From contig NZ_FNSF01000001.1 of assembly GCF_900105455.1 (NCBI RefSeq), positions 687,001-751,000 of the forward strand: a stretch of DNA of 64,000 bases. The letters run 5' to 3'. A program made the position numbers and the translations under genes. The DNA comes from Tenacibaculum sp. MAR_2009_124 (GTDB lineage Bacteria > Bacteroidota > Bacteroidia > Flavobacteriales > Flavobacteriaceae). This document shows positions 8,724-17,377 of the stretch, piece by piece. Every line of letters starts with the position of its first letter. Positions within the stretch are counted from its first letter, which is position 1. Under the pieces are notes generated by a model, which did not search any database, was not told the DNA's origin, and saw nothing but the letters and a program-made list of their open reading frames with translations.

Positions 8724-10274
8724 ATGACTCTGAATAGAAAATTTACAATTGCAATTGGTCTGTTTTTGTTATTGAAAACAAACATTAATGGACAATCTAA
8801 TGACCTCTTACTAACCAAAGAAAACCTAAGTGATAAAATAAGTGAAGTTTATCACAGCTTTTACGAAACCGAGAATACTAGAGAAATTGAGAATCTTCTT
8901 TCTTTCTTAAAAAAATATGAACGGATACAATTACATGATACCGTGAAGGGTAAAATGTTGTATTTGAATGGGGTGTATAATTTGGTTTCTTTAAATAAAT
9001 ATAAAAAGGCGGATAGCCTTTTAAAAGAATCCTTTGATTATGCTATAAAGACAAAAGACGACCTTTTGATAGGAATGATCTATAACGATAGGGCCGTTTT
9101 GAATGATTATATAACAAAAGATTATGTTCATTCAAAAAAACTTTATCTTAAAGCGATAGAGTTTTATAAAAAGGTTGGTAACAAGAAAAAACAAATAGAA
9201 ACATACTATAATTTAGTTCATAATCTAAGAGATTTTAAACAGTATGAAAGCTCCATAGAAATGGCAAATATTTGCTTGGATATGATAGGAGATAATTATA
9301 ATCTTTTAATCTACTACAAACGGATATTTTATTTAATCGCTGATAACTATGTAAGGTTGAATAATTATAGTAAAGCCGAGGAGTATATTGATATACTTGA
9401 AACCCACTTAAATAATAGCAGCTTAGGTAATAAAACACGTACATATGCTTGGTTTCATAGAATAAATGCGGATTTAGATGTTTCTAAAGGAGATTATGTG
9501 TCGGCCACAGAAAACTTAAAAAAATCAATTTTATCTTGGAGAGAATTAAATAATGAAAATAAAATATCTATTAATAAATATTATGAAAGGGAATTGTCTC
9601 TAGAAAAAGAGATACGAATAGAAAAGGAGATTATAATTAGTGATCAAAGGAAAATCCTGTTCATTAGTTTCGCGGCTATTATTTTGTTGTTTGGTTTTAT
9701 TTTTATGCTAATCTTTTTCTTCAGAAGAAACAAGAAAAAGAACGAACAAATAGTTACGTTGAATAATGAATTAAATGAATTAATTGTAAATCTAAAAGAC
9801 ACTAATTTGGTTCTTGAAGATAGAAAGAAGGAAATAGAGAGTTTATTAAAATTAAATGAACAATCGCTGTTTTCTCGAATACTTAAAATTTCAACGTATA
9901 ATGATACTATTGGAAAAATTAGCGACGATATTGATGTACACATGGATAGTAGTCCGAGTGCTTCGGGGTATTTAATGACAGTAAGGAAGAAGTTAAAAGC
10001 ATTAATTTCAGAAGATGAATTATGGAAGGACTTTAAAATACAATTTGAAAAAATTAGGCCTGAATTTTTTAATAGGCTGAAAGAAGTAGCTCCAAACTTA
10101 TCTGTAAATGACTTGAAACATTGTACTTATATAGTGTCAAACTTAAAAAGTAAGGAAGTAGCTCAATTAATAAATGTTTCACCAAGAAGTGTTGAAACCA
10201 CGAGATATAGAATTAAAAAGAAATTGGGGCTAGAAAAGGAAGAGAGTTTATATGATCTTTTGACGGACCTTTAA
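8724..10274 (+). CDS. Membrane-anchored TPR / LuxR-like HTH regulator, array copy 5 (subtype B)
   Basis: 516 residues, last gene of the array. The N-terminal signal peptide ends TNING-Q, followed by TPR-like helices to about residue 290, a transmembrane helix with basic RRNKKKN on its inner side, a coiled coil (VTLNNELNELIVNLKD) and the HTH. It is very similar to copy 4 at protein and DNA level, including upstream DNA. Substitutions appear spread over the TPR half, whereas the last 60 residues are almost invariant across all five copies, so the proteins probably recognise the same or a very similar DNA site while sensing different signals. That split is inference from reading the alignment by eye. 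Confidence 0.85.
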   Translation: MTLNRKFTIAIGLFLLLKTNINGQSNDLLLTKENLSDKISEVYHSFYETENTREIENLLSFLKKYERIQLHDTVKGKMLYLNGVYNLVSLNKYKKADSLLKESFDYAIKTKDDLLIGMIYNDRAVLNDYITKDYVHSKKLYLKAIEFYKKVGNKKKQIETYYNLVHNLRDFKQYESSIEMANICLDMIGDNYNLLIYYKRIFYLIADNYVRLNNYSKAEEYIDILETHLNNSSLGNKTRTYAWFHRINADLDVSKGDYVSATENLKKSILSWRELNNENKISINKYYERELSLEKEIRIEKEIIISDQRKILFISFAAIILLFGFIFMLIFFFRRNKKKNEQIVTLNNELNELIVNLKDTNLVLEDRKKEIESLLKLNEQSLFSRILKISTYNDTIGKISDDIDVHMDSSPSASGYLMTVRKKLKALISEDELWKDFKIQFEKIRPEFFNRLKEVAPNLSVNDLKHCTYIVSNLKSKEVAQLINVSPRSVETTRYRIKKKLGLEKEESLYDLLTDL

Positions 10275-10280
10275 AAAAAA

Positions 10281-10310
10281 TTACCAAGAGCAGAAAATCT
10301 GTCTTGGTAA
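10281..10310. repeat. Stem-loop after the regulator array
   Basis: TTACCAAGA (10281-10289) pairs with TCTTGGTAA (10302-10310), and inside it CAGA pairs with TCTG. The A-run precedes the stem on the plus strand, so as an intrinsic terminator it fits the minus strand better. It may still protect the array mRNA 3' end. Confidence 0.5.
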
Positions 10311-10385
10311 TAAAAATCAACGGTAAACTTTAAAAGGGGACTCTCTCAATTGAAAGTCTATTTAAACTATATTCATGACAAATGT

Positions 10386-10410
10386 AGACCGAGTACAAGC
10401 GGTTTTTTTT
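10386..10410 (+). terminator. Weak intrinsic terminator candidate upstream of the his region
   Basis: AGACCG (10386-10391) can pair with CGGTTT (10400-10405, one G-U pair), followed by a run of eight T. The short stem makes this modest, but it is the only plus-strand terminator-like element between the array and the his operon. Confidence 0.4.
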
Positions 10411-10439
10411 AATGTAGTGCCTTTTTGCTGGACTTGTAG

Positions 10440-10447
10440 TATGTTTG
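10440..10447 (+). promoter_or_regulatory. Orphan TGTAGTA-type -7 box TATGTTTG
   Basis: TGTAGTATGTTTG here matches the array promoters (TGTAGTATATTTG) but no array gene follows. The nearest upstream TTG (10425-10427) is only 12 bp away. It could be a second, distal his promoter, a binding site for an array regulator, or a leftover from a lost sixth copy. Confidence 0.35.
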
Positions 10448-10510
10448 ACGTGTTAAACTTTAAATTAAGGTTAGAGATTCACTTTAAATGTTAATTAATT
10501 GAGGATTATT

Positions 10511-10540
10511 TTGTCAATTGAAATATTTTTTAAATATTTG
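10511..10540 (+). promoter_or_regulatory. his operon promoter
   Basis: TTG at 10511-10513, 19-bp spacer, then AATATTTG at 10533-10540 (one mismatch to TAnnTTTG). The predicted start near 10546 leaves about 17 nt before the leader peptide ATG, the geometry expected for an attenuator. Confidence 0.6.
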
Positions 10541-10562
10541 CAACGTTCATAAAAACATAGAA

Positions 10563-10619
10563 ATGACTTTTATTCAACTACATCATCATCATTTTCATTA
10601 TTGCACTCAAGCGATCTGA
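10563..10619 (+). CDS. hisL: his operon leader peptide (18 residues, five His)
   Basis: The frame ATG...TGA encodes MTFIQLHHHHFHYCTQAI, with His codons at 10581-10592 (four in a row) and 10596-10598. Five His in 18 residues directly upstream of hisG, followed by a strong terminator, is the signature of translation-controlled attenuation. When charged His-tRNA is scarce the ribosome should stall on these codons and leave 10605-10613 free to form the antiterminator. When His is plentiful it runs to the stop codon and masks that segment. The family role is well known from enteric his operons; its use here is inferred from the sequence. Confidence 0.85.
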   Translation: MTFIQLHHHHFHYCTQAI

Positions 10620-10664
10620 AAATGTATTGAATAAAATCTAAATATATTTTAAACCCGTTTGAGT
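10605..10664 (+). promoter_or_regulatory. his antiterminator pairing
   Basis: ACTCAAGCG (10605-10613, at the end of the leader ORF) is complementary to CGTTTGAGT (10656-10664) over nine positions with one G-U pair. The second segment is the left arm and loop edge of the terminator, so the two structures exclude each other. The first segment overlaps the region a ribosome at the leader stop codon would cover. Confidence 0.7.
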
Positions 10665-10685
10665 AAATCAAACGGGTTTTTATTT
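10651..10685 (+). terminator. his attenuator terminator
   Basis: A 12-bp perfect stem AAACCCGTTTGA (10651-10662) / TCAAACGGGTTT (10668-10679) with loop GTAAA, followed by TTTTATTT. It ends about 57 bp before the hisG ATG. Confidence 0.85.
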
Positions 10686-10741
10686 CTACGGTACCAAGAA
10701 ATAACTTTCCAAAAAGATTTACTCAAACTAAAGAAACTAAA

Positions 10742-11599
10742 ATGAGTAAATTAAAAATAGCCATACAGAAATCAGGAAGATTAAATCAAGATTCTCTTCA
10801 AATTTTAAAAAATTGCGGAATTTCAATTGATAACGGAAAGGATCAACTTAAAGCATCATCAAGTAATTTTCCATTAGAAGTTTTTTATTTAAGAAACGGA
10901 GATATCCCTCAATATTTAATGGATGGAGTTGTTGATATTGCCATTATTGGTGAAAACTTATTGATAGAAAAAGGTGGAGGTATTGATTTTATTGAGGAGC
11001 TTGGTTTTTCAAAATGCCGAGTGTCGTTGGCAATTCCCAAAGGTGAAGTTTATAACGGGTTACAATATTTTCAAGGAAAGAAAATAGCGACTTCTTACCC
11101 CAAAACAGTGAGTGATTATTTAGAAAAAAATAATATACAAGCGCAATTACACATTATAAATGGATCGGTTGAGATTGCTCCTAATATTGGTTTGGCAGAT
11201 GGTATTTGTGATATTGTTTCTAGTGGCTCTACATTATTCAAGAATAACTTACAAGAGGTAGAGGTAATTTTAAAGTCTGAAGCCGTTCTTGCGGTTTCTC
11301 CTAAAATTCAAGATTCAAAGAAAGAAATTTTAGACAAACTTCAATTCAGAATTCAGTCTGTTTTAAAAGGAAGACAATCTCGTTATGTATTATTAAATGC
11401 TCCAAATGATAAATTAGATGAAATTATTAATATTCTTCCAGGAATGAGAAGTCCAACCGTATTACCATTAGTGGAAGAAGGTTGGAGTTCGGTTCATTCG
11501 GTACTTAATAAAAATGAATTTTGGGAGGTAATAGATGAATTAAAAAAGTCGGGTGCCGAAGGAATATTGGTGTGTCCTATAGAAAAAATGGTATTATAA
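10742..11599 (+). CDS. hisG: ATP phosphoribosyltransferase (long form)
   Basis: Catalyses the first step of histidine synthesis, joining ATP and PRPP to give phosphoribosyl-ATP. At 285 residues it is the long HisG type with a C-terminal ACT-like regulatory domain (about residues 210-285, containing GMRSPTVLPL), which needs no HisZ partner and is normally feedback-inhibited by histidine. The PRPP-binding signature appears as DGICDIVSSGSTL (about residues 158-170). It is the first structural gene after the attenuator; hisD begins one base after its stop codon, so they are co-transcribed and probably translationally coupled. Confidence 0.95.
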   Translation: MSKLKIAIQKSGRLNQDSLQILKNCGISIDNGKDQLKASSSNFPLEVFYLRNGDIPQYLMDGVVDIAIIGENLLIEKGGGIDFIEELGFSKCRVSLAIPKGEVYNGLQYFQGKKIATSYPKTVSDYLEKNNIQAQLHIINGSVEIAPNIGLADGICDIVSSGSTLFKNNLQEVEVILKSEAVLAVSPKIQDSKKEILDKLQFRIQSVLKGRQSRYVLLNAPNDKLDEIINILPGMRSPTVLPLVEEGWSSVHSVLNKNEFWEVIDELKKSGAEGILVCPIEKMVL

Positions 11600-11600
11600 A

Positions 11601-12902
11601 ATGGATAATCTAATACGAATAATTAAAAATCCAGATGAAAACTCTATTCAGAGATTAACGAAAAGGGTTTTATTAAATAATGAAGGATTAATAGAAAAAG
11701 TAAAGAAGGTTCTTTCGGAAGTAAAGCGGAATGGAAATAAAGCACTTAAAGAATATACAAAACAGTTTGATGGGGTAGTCATTGATAATATTTTGGTGTC
11801 TAATAAAGAGTTGGAAGAAGCTGAAAGTTTAATAGATCCATCTTTGAAAGAAGCAATTCAATTAGCGCAATCGAATATAACAAAGTTTCATACTTCTCAG
11901 ATAACTGAGGAAAAAGTAATAGAAACAACTGAAGGTGTTAATTGTTGGAGAAAAAGTGTTGCTATAGAAAAAGTGGGATTGTATATCCCTGGAGGCTCTG
12001 CACCATTATTTTCTACAATTTTAATGTTGGGAATTCCTTCAAAATTAGCAGGGTGTAAGGAAATTGTGCTGTGCACACCTCCAAATAAAGAAGGTAAAAT
12101 CAATCCAGTTATATTATACACGGCTTCTTTGGTAGGTGTTACCAAAATTTTTAAAGTCGGAGGAGCGCAAGCTATCGCGGCAATGGCGTTTGGAACAGAA
12201 ACCATTCCTAATGTTTATAAAATTTTAGGACCTGGAAATCAATTTGTGACTAAGGCAAAAGAATTAGTTCAACAAGAAGGAGTCGCAATTGATATGCCCG
12301 CAGGGCCTAGTGAAGTTTTGGTAATTGCTGATGAAACAGGAAATGCAGAATATATAGCGGCAGATTTACTTTCTCAAGCGGAGCATGGCCAAGATAGCCA
12401 GGCAGTATTAGTTACTGTTGATGAGAATATAGCGAAAAATGTTGCAGAGGAAGTTAAAAAGCAATTAGATCAATTACCAAGAAAGGATATAGCAAACAAA
12501 GCTATTGAAAATAGTTTTGTTTTAGTTTTAAAGAATTATACAGACTGTCTTGATTTTAGTAATAAATATGCTCCTGAGCATTTAATTATCGCCTCAGAGA
12601 ATCCAGAGAAATTTGTTGAAGGAATCGTTAATGCTGGATCAGTTTTTTTGGGGAATTATAGTTGTGAGAGTGCTGGAGACTATGCAAGTGGAACAAACCA
12701 TACCCTACCAACAAATGGATTTGCCAAAAACTATAGTGGAGTTTCACTGGATAGCTTTGTAAAGAAAATAACATTTCAAAAAGTAACTAAAAGGGGAATA
12801 AAAAATATAGGGAATGCAATTGAGTTAATGGCGAGTGCAGAAGGATTGGAAGCACACAAAAATGCAATTACTGTTAGATTAAAAGATATTGAAAATGTTT
12901 AA
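11601..12902 (+). CDS. hisD: Histidinol dehydrogenase
   Basis: 433 residues, the usual length. It oxidises L-histidinol to histidine in two NAD-dependent steps, the last of the pathway. Family landmarks are visible: LGPGNQFVTKAKELV, AGPSEVLVIAD, the zinc-binding region LLSQAEHGQDSQ and the catalytic Glu-His pair in YAPEHLII. It sits between hisG (1-bp gap) and hisC (8-bp overlap), both in the same direction, confirming a tight operon. Confidence 0.95.
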   Translation: MDNLIRIIKNPDENSIQRLTKRVLLNNEGLIEKVKKVLSEVKRNGNKALKEYTKQFDGVVIDNILVSNKELEEAESLIDPSLKEAIQLAQSNITKFHTSQITEEKVIETTEGVNCWRKSVAIEKVGLYIPGGSAPLFSTILMLGIPSKLAGCKEIVLCTPPNKEGKINPVILYTASLVGVTKIFKVGGAQAIAAMAFGTETIPNVYKILGPGNQFVTKAKELVQQEGVAIDMPAGPSEVLVIADETGNAEYIAADLLSQAEHGQDSQAVLVTVDENIAKNVAEEVKKQLDQLPRKDIANKAIENSFVLVLKNYTDCLDFSNKYAPEHLIIASENPEKFVEGIVNAGSVFLGNYSCESAGDYASGTNHTLPTNGFAKNYSGVSLDSFVKKITFQKVTKRGIKNIGNAIELMASAEGLEAHKNAITVRLKDIENV

Positions 12903-13947
12903 ATTAAATTCATTAATACGACCTAATATCATACGTTTAAAGGCGTATTCATCGGCTCGCGATGAGTTTAAAGGAGAGGCGGAAGTATTTTTAGATGCCA
13001 ATGAAAATCCCTTTGGAGATTTAAATCGTTATCCAGATCCTAATCAATTAGAGATCAAGAAAAAACTTTCAAAAATAAAAAAGATAAATAAAGATCAAAT
13101 TTTTATTGGAAACGGAAGCGATGAAGTTATTGATTTGGTGTATAGAATTTTCTGTGAACCAGGAATAGATAAGGCGTTAACCTTTTCTCCTACTTATGGA
13201 ATGTATGATGTTTCAGCAGCAATTAATAATATAGAATTGATAAAAGTTCCGTTAAATAATAATTTCGAAATCGATACGAAAGAATTAGATAGGTATATCA
13301 AAGATGAAAACCTAAAGGTTATTTTTATCTGTTCGCCTAATAATCCAACGGGTAACTCGTTTGATAGAACTTCCGTTGAATATATTTTAAATAATTTCAA
13401 TGGTATTGTAGTGGTTGATGAGGCTTATATTGATTTTAGTTCTAGAGAATCATGCATCTCGCAACTCAATGATTTTCCTAATTTAATTGTTTGTCAAACA
13501 TTTAGTAAAGCATGGGGATTGGCAGGTGTTCGTGTAGGAGCAGCGTATTCAACTCCAGAGATTATTGATTGGTTTAAAAAAGTAAAACCTCCTTATAATG
13601 TAAGTTCATTAAATCAGGAAGCCGTTTTAAGTAGGTTAGAAAATAAGGCACAATTCGAAATTGAAAAGAATATAATCCTTAATGAGAAGGAAAAAATCAT
13701 CAAGCGATTTCAAGAACTAAAACTAGTTAAAAAGATATATCCTTCTGAAGCCAACTTTATATTAATTGAAGTAATTAATGCGAATGATTTATATGAAAAT
13801 CTAGTAAATCAAAGAATCATAACCAGAAACAGGAGTAAGTTGGTAAGAAACGGTTTACGAATTACGGTTGGGAGTAAACAGGAAAACGATAGGCTAATCC
13901 AAGCAATGGAAAGAATTAGTAAGCAATCATTAACGCCAAAAACGTAA
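12895..13947 (+). CDS. hisC: Histidinol-phosphate aminotransferase
   Basis: PLP enzyme of fold type I converting imidazole-acetol phosphate to histidinol phosphate. The PLP lysine lies in FSKAWGLAGVRVG, the cofactor-binding Asp/Tyr in VVDEAYIDF, and the substrate region in CSPNNPTGN. About 350 residues, as usual. The ATG at 12895 overlaps the end of hisD by 8 bp and is preferred to the TTG two codons upstream. A 160-bp spacer with two stem-loops separates it from hisB, the only sizeable gap within the operon apart from the 92 bp before hisH. Confidence 0.93.
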   Translation: MFKLNSLIRPNIIRLKAYSSARDEFKGEAEVFLDANENPFGDLNRYPDPNQLEIKKKLSKIKKINKDQIFIGNGSDEVIDLVYRIFCEPGIDKALTFSPTYGMYDVSAAINNIELIKVPLNNNFEIDTKELDRYIKDENLKVIFICSPNNPTGNSFDRTSVEYILNNFNGIVVVDEAYIDFSSRESCISQLNDFPNLIVCQTFSKAWGLAGVRVGAAYSTPEIIDWFKKVKPPYNVSSLNQEAVLSRLENKAQFEIEKNIILNEKEKIIKRFQELKLVKKIYPSEANFILIEVINANDLYENLVNQRIITRNRSKLVRNGLRITVGSKQENDRLIQAMERISKQSLTPKT

Positions 13948-13972
13948 AATACAATTCAATATTATGAAATGA

Positions 13973-14030
13973 ACATGAATTTTTTTTAATCAAAAAATAT
14001 ACTCAAGGTATGATTAAAATAAATTCATGT
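13973..14030 (+). repeat. Stem-loop 1 in the hisC-hisB spacer
   Basis: ACATGAATT... at 13973-13991 pairs with the segment 14012-14030 over 19 positions with a single mismatch, enclosing a 20-nt loop. The left arm contains a T-run but no T-run follows the stem, so it looks like an mRNA processing or stability element rather than a terminator. Confidence 0.6.
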
Positions 14031-14063
14031 GAGAACGAGTGTAACGAGTGGTTACATGAGGTC

Positions 14064-14103
14064 TTAAATTTTGGGATAGTTTTATCCCATCACAAAATTT
14101 TAA
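14064..14103 (+). repeat. Stem-loop 2 in the hisC-hisB spacer
   Basis: AAATTTTG (14066-14073) pairs with CAAAATTT (14093-14100), and inside it GGGATA can pair with TATCCC. It ends just before the hisB ATG at 14108, so it could influence hisB translation. Confidence 0.5.
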
Positions 14104-14107
14104 ACAC

Positions 14108-15241
14108 ATGAAAAAAGTATTATTTATTGATAGAGATGGAACTTTAATCAAAGAACCAGCCGATGAACAAGTAGACTCATTTGAGAAATTGGTTTTTTAT
14201 CCTAAGGTTTTTCAAGGATTAGGTAAAATAGCGAAAGAACTAGATTTTGAGTTGGTATTGATAACAAATCAAGATGGATTAGGAACTGATGTATATCCGG
14301 AAAACACATTTTGGCCTGTTCAAAATTTTGTGATGGAGGCATTAAAACAAGAAGGTATTGTGTTTGCTAATGAAATTATTGACAGAACTTTTGCTAAGGA
14401 TAACCAACCAACAAGAAAACCCAATACAGGTTTGTTAACGGAGTATTTTTCTGAGGAGTATGATTTAGCGAATTCTTTTGTAATTGGAGATCGATTAACA
14501 GATGTTGAGTTAGCGAAAAACTTAAAATCAAAAGCAGTTTATATAAATGATGAAACCTATTTAGGTTCTGATGAAATTACGGTAAAACGTAATGACCTTG
14601 ATGAATATATTGCTTTGGAAAGTAATGATTGGAATACTATTTATGAGTTTTTGAAATTAAAAGATAGATCTGCAGAAATAGAAAGAAACACCAATGAAAC
14701 AAAAATAAGTATTGAGCTGAATTTAGATGGAACAGGCAGGAGTAATATTAATACAGGAATTGCCTTTTTCGATCATATGCTCGACCAAATAGCACGTCAT
14801 GGGCAAATGGATTTGAATATCGAGGTTGTGGGAGATTTAGAAGTAGATGAGCATCACACAATTGAAGATACTGCCATTGCTTTGGGAGAAGTGTTTTCAA
14901 AAGCCTTAGGAAACAAACTGGGGATAGAGCGCTATGGTTTCTGCCTACCAATGGACGATTGTTTGGCTCAAGTTGCTATTGATTTTGGAGGCAGAAATTG
15001 GTTAGTTTGGGAGGCTGAATTTAAGAGAGAAATGATTGGCAAAATGCCTACTGAAATGTTTTATCATTTTTTTAAATCCTTTACTGATGGCGCAAGATGT
15101 AACTTGAATATTAAGGCTGAAGGAACTAATGAACACCATAAGATAGAGGCAATATTTAAAGCTTTTGCAAAAGCTATTAAAGTAGCTGTTAAAAGAGATG
15201 CCGATAAGATGATTTTACCATCAACGAAAGGAGTTTTATAA
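14108..15241 (+). CDS. hisB: Bifunctional histidinol-phosphatase / imidazoleglycerol-phosphate dehydratase
   Basis: 377 residues, two domains. The N-terminal 165 residues are a HAD-type phosphatase (DxD motif in FIDRDGTLI, a TNQDG motif II and a [10 protein letters not shown] motif IV) that dephosphorylates histidinol phosphate. The C-terminal half, from about residue 185, is the IGP dehydratase with its two metal-binding repeats [13 protein letters not shown] and [14 protein letters not shown]. The bifunctional fusion is typical of enteric bacteria and Bacteroidetes. A 92-bp gap follows before hisH. Confidence 0.95.
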   Translation: MKKVLFIDRDGTLIKEPADEQVDSFEKLVFYPKVFQGLGKIAKELDFELVLITNQDGLGTDVYPENTFWPVQNFVMEALKQEGIVFANEIIDRTFAKDNQPTRKPNTGLLTEYFSEEYDLANSFVIGDRLTDVELAKNLKSKAVYINDETYLGSDEITVKRNDLDEYIALESNDWNTIYEFLKLKDRSAEIERNTNETKISIELNLDGTGRSNINTGIAFFDHMLDQIARHGQMDLNIEVVGDLEVDEHHTIEDTAIALGEVFSKALGNKLGIERYGFCLPMDDCLAQVAIDFGGRNWLVWEAEFKREMIGKMPTEMFYHFFKSFTDGARCNLNIKAEGTNEHHKIEAIFKAFAKAIKVAVKRDADKMILPSTKGVL

Positions 15242-15333
15242 TAATTTACTAAGAACAATTGTAAAATTATTGAAGCCAATAACTAACAATATATTAATTG
15301 GTTACTAATAATTAAATAAAGGAGATTTGAAAA

Positions 15334-15915
15334 ATGATAGCAATAATAAAGTATAATGCAGGAAATATACGATCCGTACAAAACGCCCTTTCGAGATTAG
15401 GATACGAAAGCATTATAACAGATAATCACGAAGAGATTTTGAAAGCGGATAAAGTAATCTTTCCTGGAGTTGGAGAAGCCAGTTCGGCAATGGCTTACTT
15501 AAAAGAACGACAACTTGACAAATTGATTCTTTCCTTAAAGCAGCCAGTATTAGGAATATGTCTTGGTTTACAATTATTATGTAAAGATTCGGAAGAAGGT
15601 AATACCAAATGTTTAGGGGTTTTTAATGCGTCCACGAAACGTTTTCCTCCGAAAGATAAAGTACCACATATGGGGTGGAATAATTTTTTAATGAATCCAA
15701 AATCAAATTTATTTAATAAAATACCAAAAGATAACGACGTGTATTATGTTCATGGTTATTATGCGGAAATTAGTGATGACACGATTGCAACAAGTAATTA
15801 TATTGTTTCATTTAGTTCTATAATGAAAAGGAATAATTTTTATGCAATGCAATTTCATCCAGAGAAATCAGCCGAGGTAGGTGAACAACTATTAAAAAAC
15901 TTTTTAGAAATTTAA
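15334..15915 (+). CDS. hisH: Imidazole glycerol phosphate synthase, glutaminase subunit
   Basis: 193-residue class I glutamine amidotransferase that feeds ammonia to HisF. The catalytic Cys is in GICLGLQLL and the His-Glu pair in MQFHPEKS; the oxyanion region is FPGVGEA. AAGGAGAT ahead of the ATG is one of the better Shine-Dalgarno sequences in the window. hisA follows after 2 bp. Confidence 0.95.
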   Translation: MIAIIKYNAGNIRSVQNALSRLGYESIITDNHEEILKADKVIFPGVGEASSAMAYLKERQLDKLILSLKQPVLGICLGLQLLCKDSEEGNTKCLGVFNASTKRFPPKDKVPHMGWNNFLMNPKSNLFNKIPKDNDVYYVHGYYAEISDDTIATSNYIVSFSSIMKRNNFYAMQFHPEKSAEVGEQLLKNFLEI

Positions 15916-15917
15916 CA

Positions 15918-16631
15918 ATGAAAATTATACCAGCAATCGATATAATAGAGGGGAAGTGTGTAAGGCTAACCAAGGGAGATTACAATACCAAAAAAGTGTA
16001 TAATGAAAACCCATTAGAGATAGCAAAGGAGTTTGAAGATAGTGGAATTCAATATTTGCATTTAGTTGATTTAGATGGAGCTAAATCTAGTCGTATTGTA
16101 AATCATAAAGTATTAGAAACAATAGCATCCAAAACAAGATTAATCATAGATTTTGGAGGAGGTTTAAAATCTGAAGATGATGCAAGGATAGCTTTTGAAA
16201 GTGGAGCAAGTCAAATAACGGGAGGTAGCATCGCTGTGAAGAACCCGTCGGTTTTCATGAATTGGATGAATACCTATGGTAGTGAGAAGATCATATTAGG
16301 AGCGGATTGTATTGATAGAAAAATAGCAACTCATGGTTGGCTTGAAAAATCAGAATTAGATGTTGTTAATTTTATCAAAGAATACGAGTCTAAGGGAGTT
16401 AAAAACTGTATCTGTACGGATGTTGCAAAAGATGGAATGTTGCAAGGTGCTTCAGTTGATTTGTATAAGGAAGTCATTAAGGAAAGCCAAGTTAATCTTG
16501 TAGCTAGTGGAGGAGTTTCAAATATGGATGATTTATTTGAACTAAAGGAAATAGGGTGTAGCGGAGCTATTTTGGGGAAAGCTATATACGAGGGCAAAAT
16601 AACGTTAAAAGAATTACAACAATTATGCTAA
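15918..16631 (+). CDS. hisA: ProFAR isomerase (HisA)
   Basis: 237-residue TIM barrel that carries out the Amadori rearrangement of ProFAR to PRFAR. The two catalytic Asp are in [13 protein letters not shown] (N-terminal) and [10 protein letters not shown] (about residue 170). The phosphate-binding loops GGGLKS and ASGGVSN are present. It overlaps hisF by 7 bp. Confidence 0.95.
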   Translation: MKIIPAIDIIEGKCVRLTKGDYNTKKVYNENPLEIAKEFEDSGIQYLHLVDLDGAKSSRIVNHKVLETIASKTRLIIDFGGGLKSEDDARIAFESGASQITGGSIAVKNPSVFMNWMNTYGSEKIILGADCIDRKIATHGWLEKSELDVVNFIKEYESKGVKNCICTDVAKDGMLQGASVDLYKEVIKESQVNLVASGGVSNMDDLFELKEIGCSGAILGKAIYEGKITLKELQQLC

Positions 16632-17377
16632 AAAAGAGAATCATTCCTTGTTTAGATATAAAAAATGGACGTACAGTAAAAGGAATAAACTTTGTTGATA
16701 TACGTGATGCTGGAGATCCTATTGAGTTGGCTAAACAGTATGTACTGCAAGGGGCAGATGAATTGGTGTTTTTGGATATAACAGCAACTTTGGAGAATAG
16801 AAAAACACTAGTGAACCTTGTTGAGAGTATAGCACAAGAGATCAATATTCCATTTACTGTTGGTGGAGGAATAAGTTCAGTTGATGATGCGTTGGCTTTA
16901 ATCAATGCTGGAGCCGATAAAGTGAGTATTAACTCTTCTGCTGTGAAAAATCCTCAACTTATTATCGATTTAAAAGAGCGCTTTGGAAGTCAGTTCGTTG
17001 TTGTAGCTATTGATACAAAAAATGTAGATGGAGTTTGGAAGGTTTTTACAAAGGGAGGTACTTTTGAAACAGATTTGAAAACCTTAGATTGGGCTAAAAA
17101 AGTTGAGAGTTTAGGTGCCGGTGAAATATTGTTGACTTCAATGAATAGCGATGGGACTAAAGATGGCTTCGATATAGAAGTAACTAAAGCGGTGAGTACT
17201 TCCGTAAATATCCCAGTTATAGCATCAGGGGGAGCAGGTCAGGTCGAGCATTTTGATGAAGTGTTTACAAAAACTCAGGCAAGCGCAGGTTTAGCTGCAA
17301 GTATTTTCCATTTTGGAGAAATACCAATACCAAAATTAAAAAAAGAATTAAAACGAAAAAATATTCCAATACGATGA
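16625..17377 (+). CDS. hisF: Imidazole glycerol phosphate synthase, cyclase subunit
   Basis: 250-residue TIM barrel partner of HisH, making IGP and AICAR from PRFAR and ammonia. The catalytic Asp are in [14 protein letters not shown] and [11 protein letters not shown]; phosphate loops GGGISS and ASGGAGQ are visible. The ATG lies inside the end of hisA and its TGA overlaps the hisIE start (ATGA), so the last three genes are translationally coupled. Confidence 0.95.
   Translation: MLKKRIIPCLDIKNGRTVKGINFVDIRDAGDPIELAKQYVLQGADELVFLDITATLENRKTLVNLVESIAQEINIPFTVGGGISSVDDALALINAGADKVSINSSAVKNPQLIIDLKERFGSQFVVVAIDTKNVDGVWKVFTKGGTFETDLKTLDWAKKVESLGAGEILLTSMNSDGTKDGFDIEVTKAVSTSVNIPVIASGGAGQVEHFDEVFTKTQASAGLAASIFHFGEIPIPKLKKELKRKNIPIR

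Noticed and set aside
8706..8735. Nine-codon frame upstream of array copy 5
   Set aside because: It ends at an in-frame TAG and overlaps the real start at 8724; homology to copy 4 supports 8724.
10281..10310. Intrinsic terminator of the regulator array
   Set aside because: The stem is good but the T-run is missing on the plus strand, so only a stem-loop is reported.
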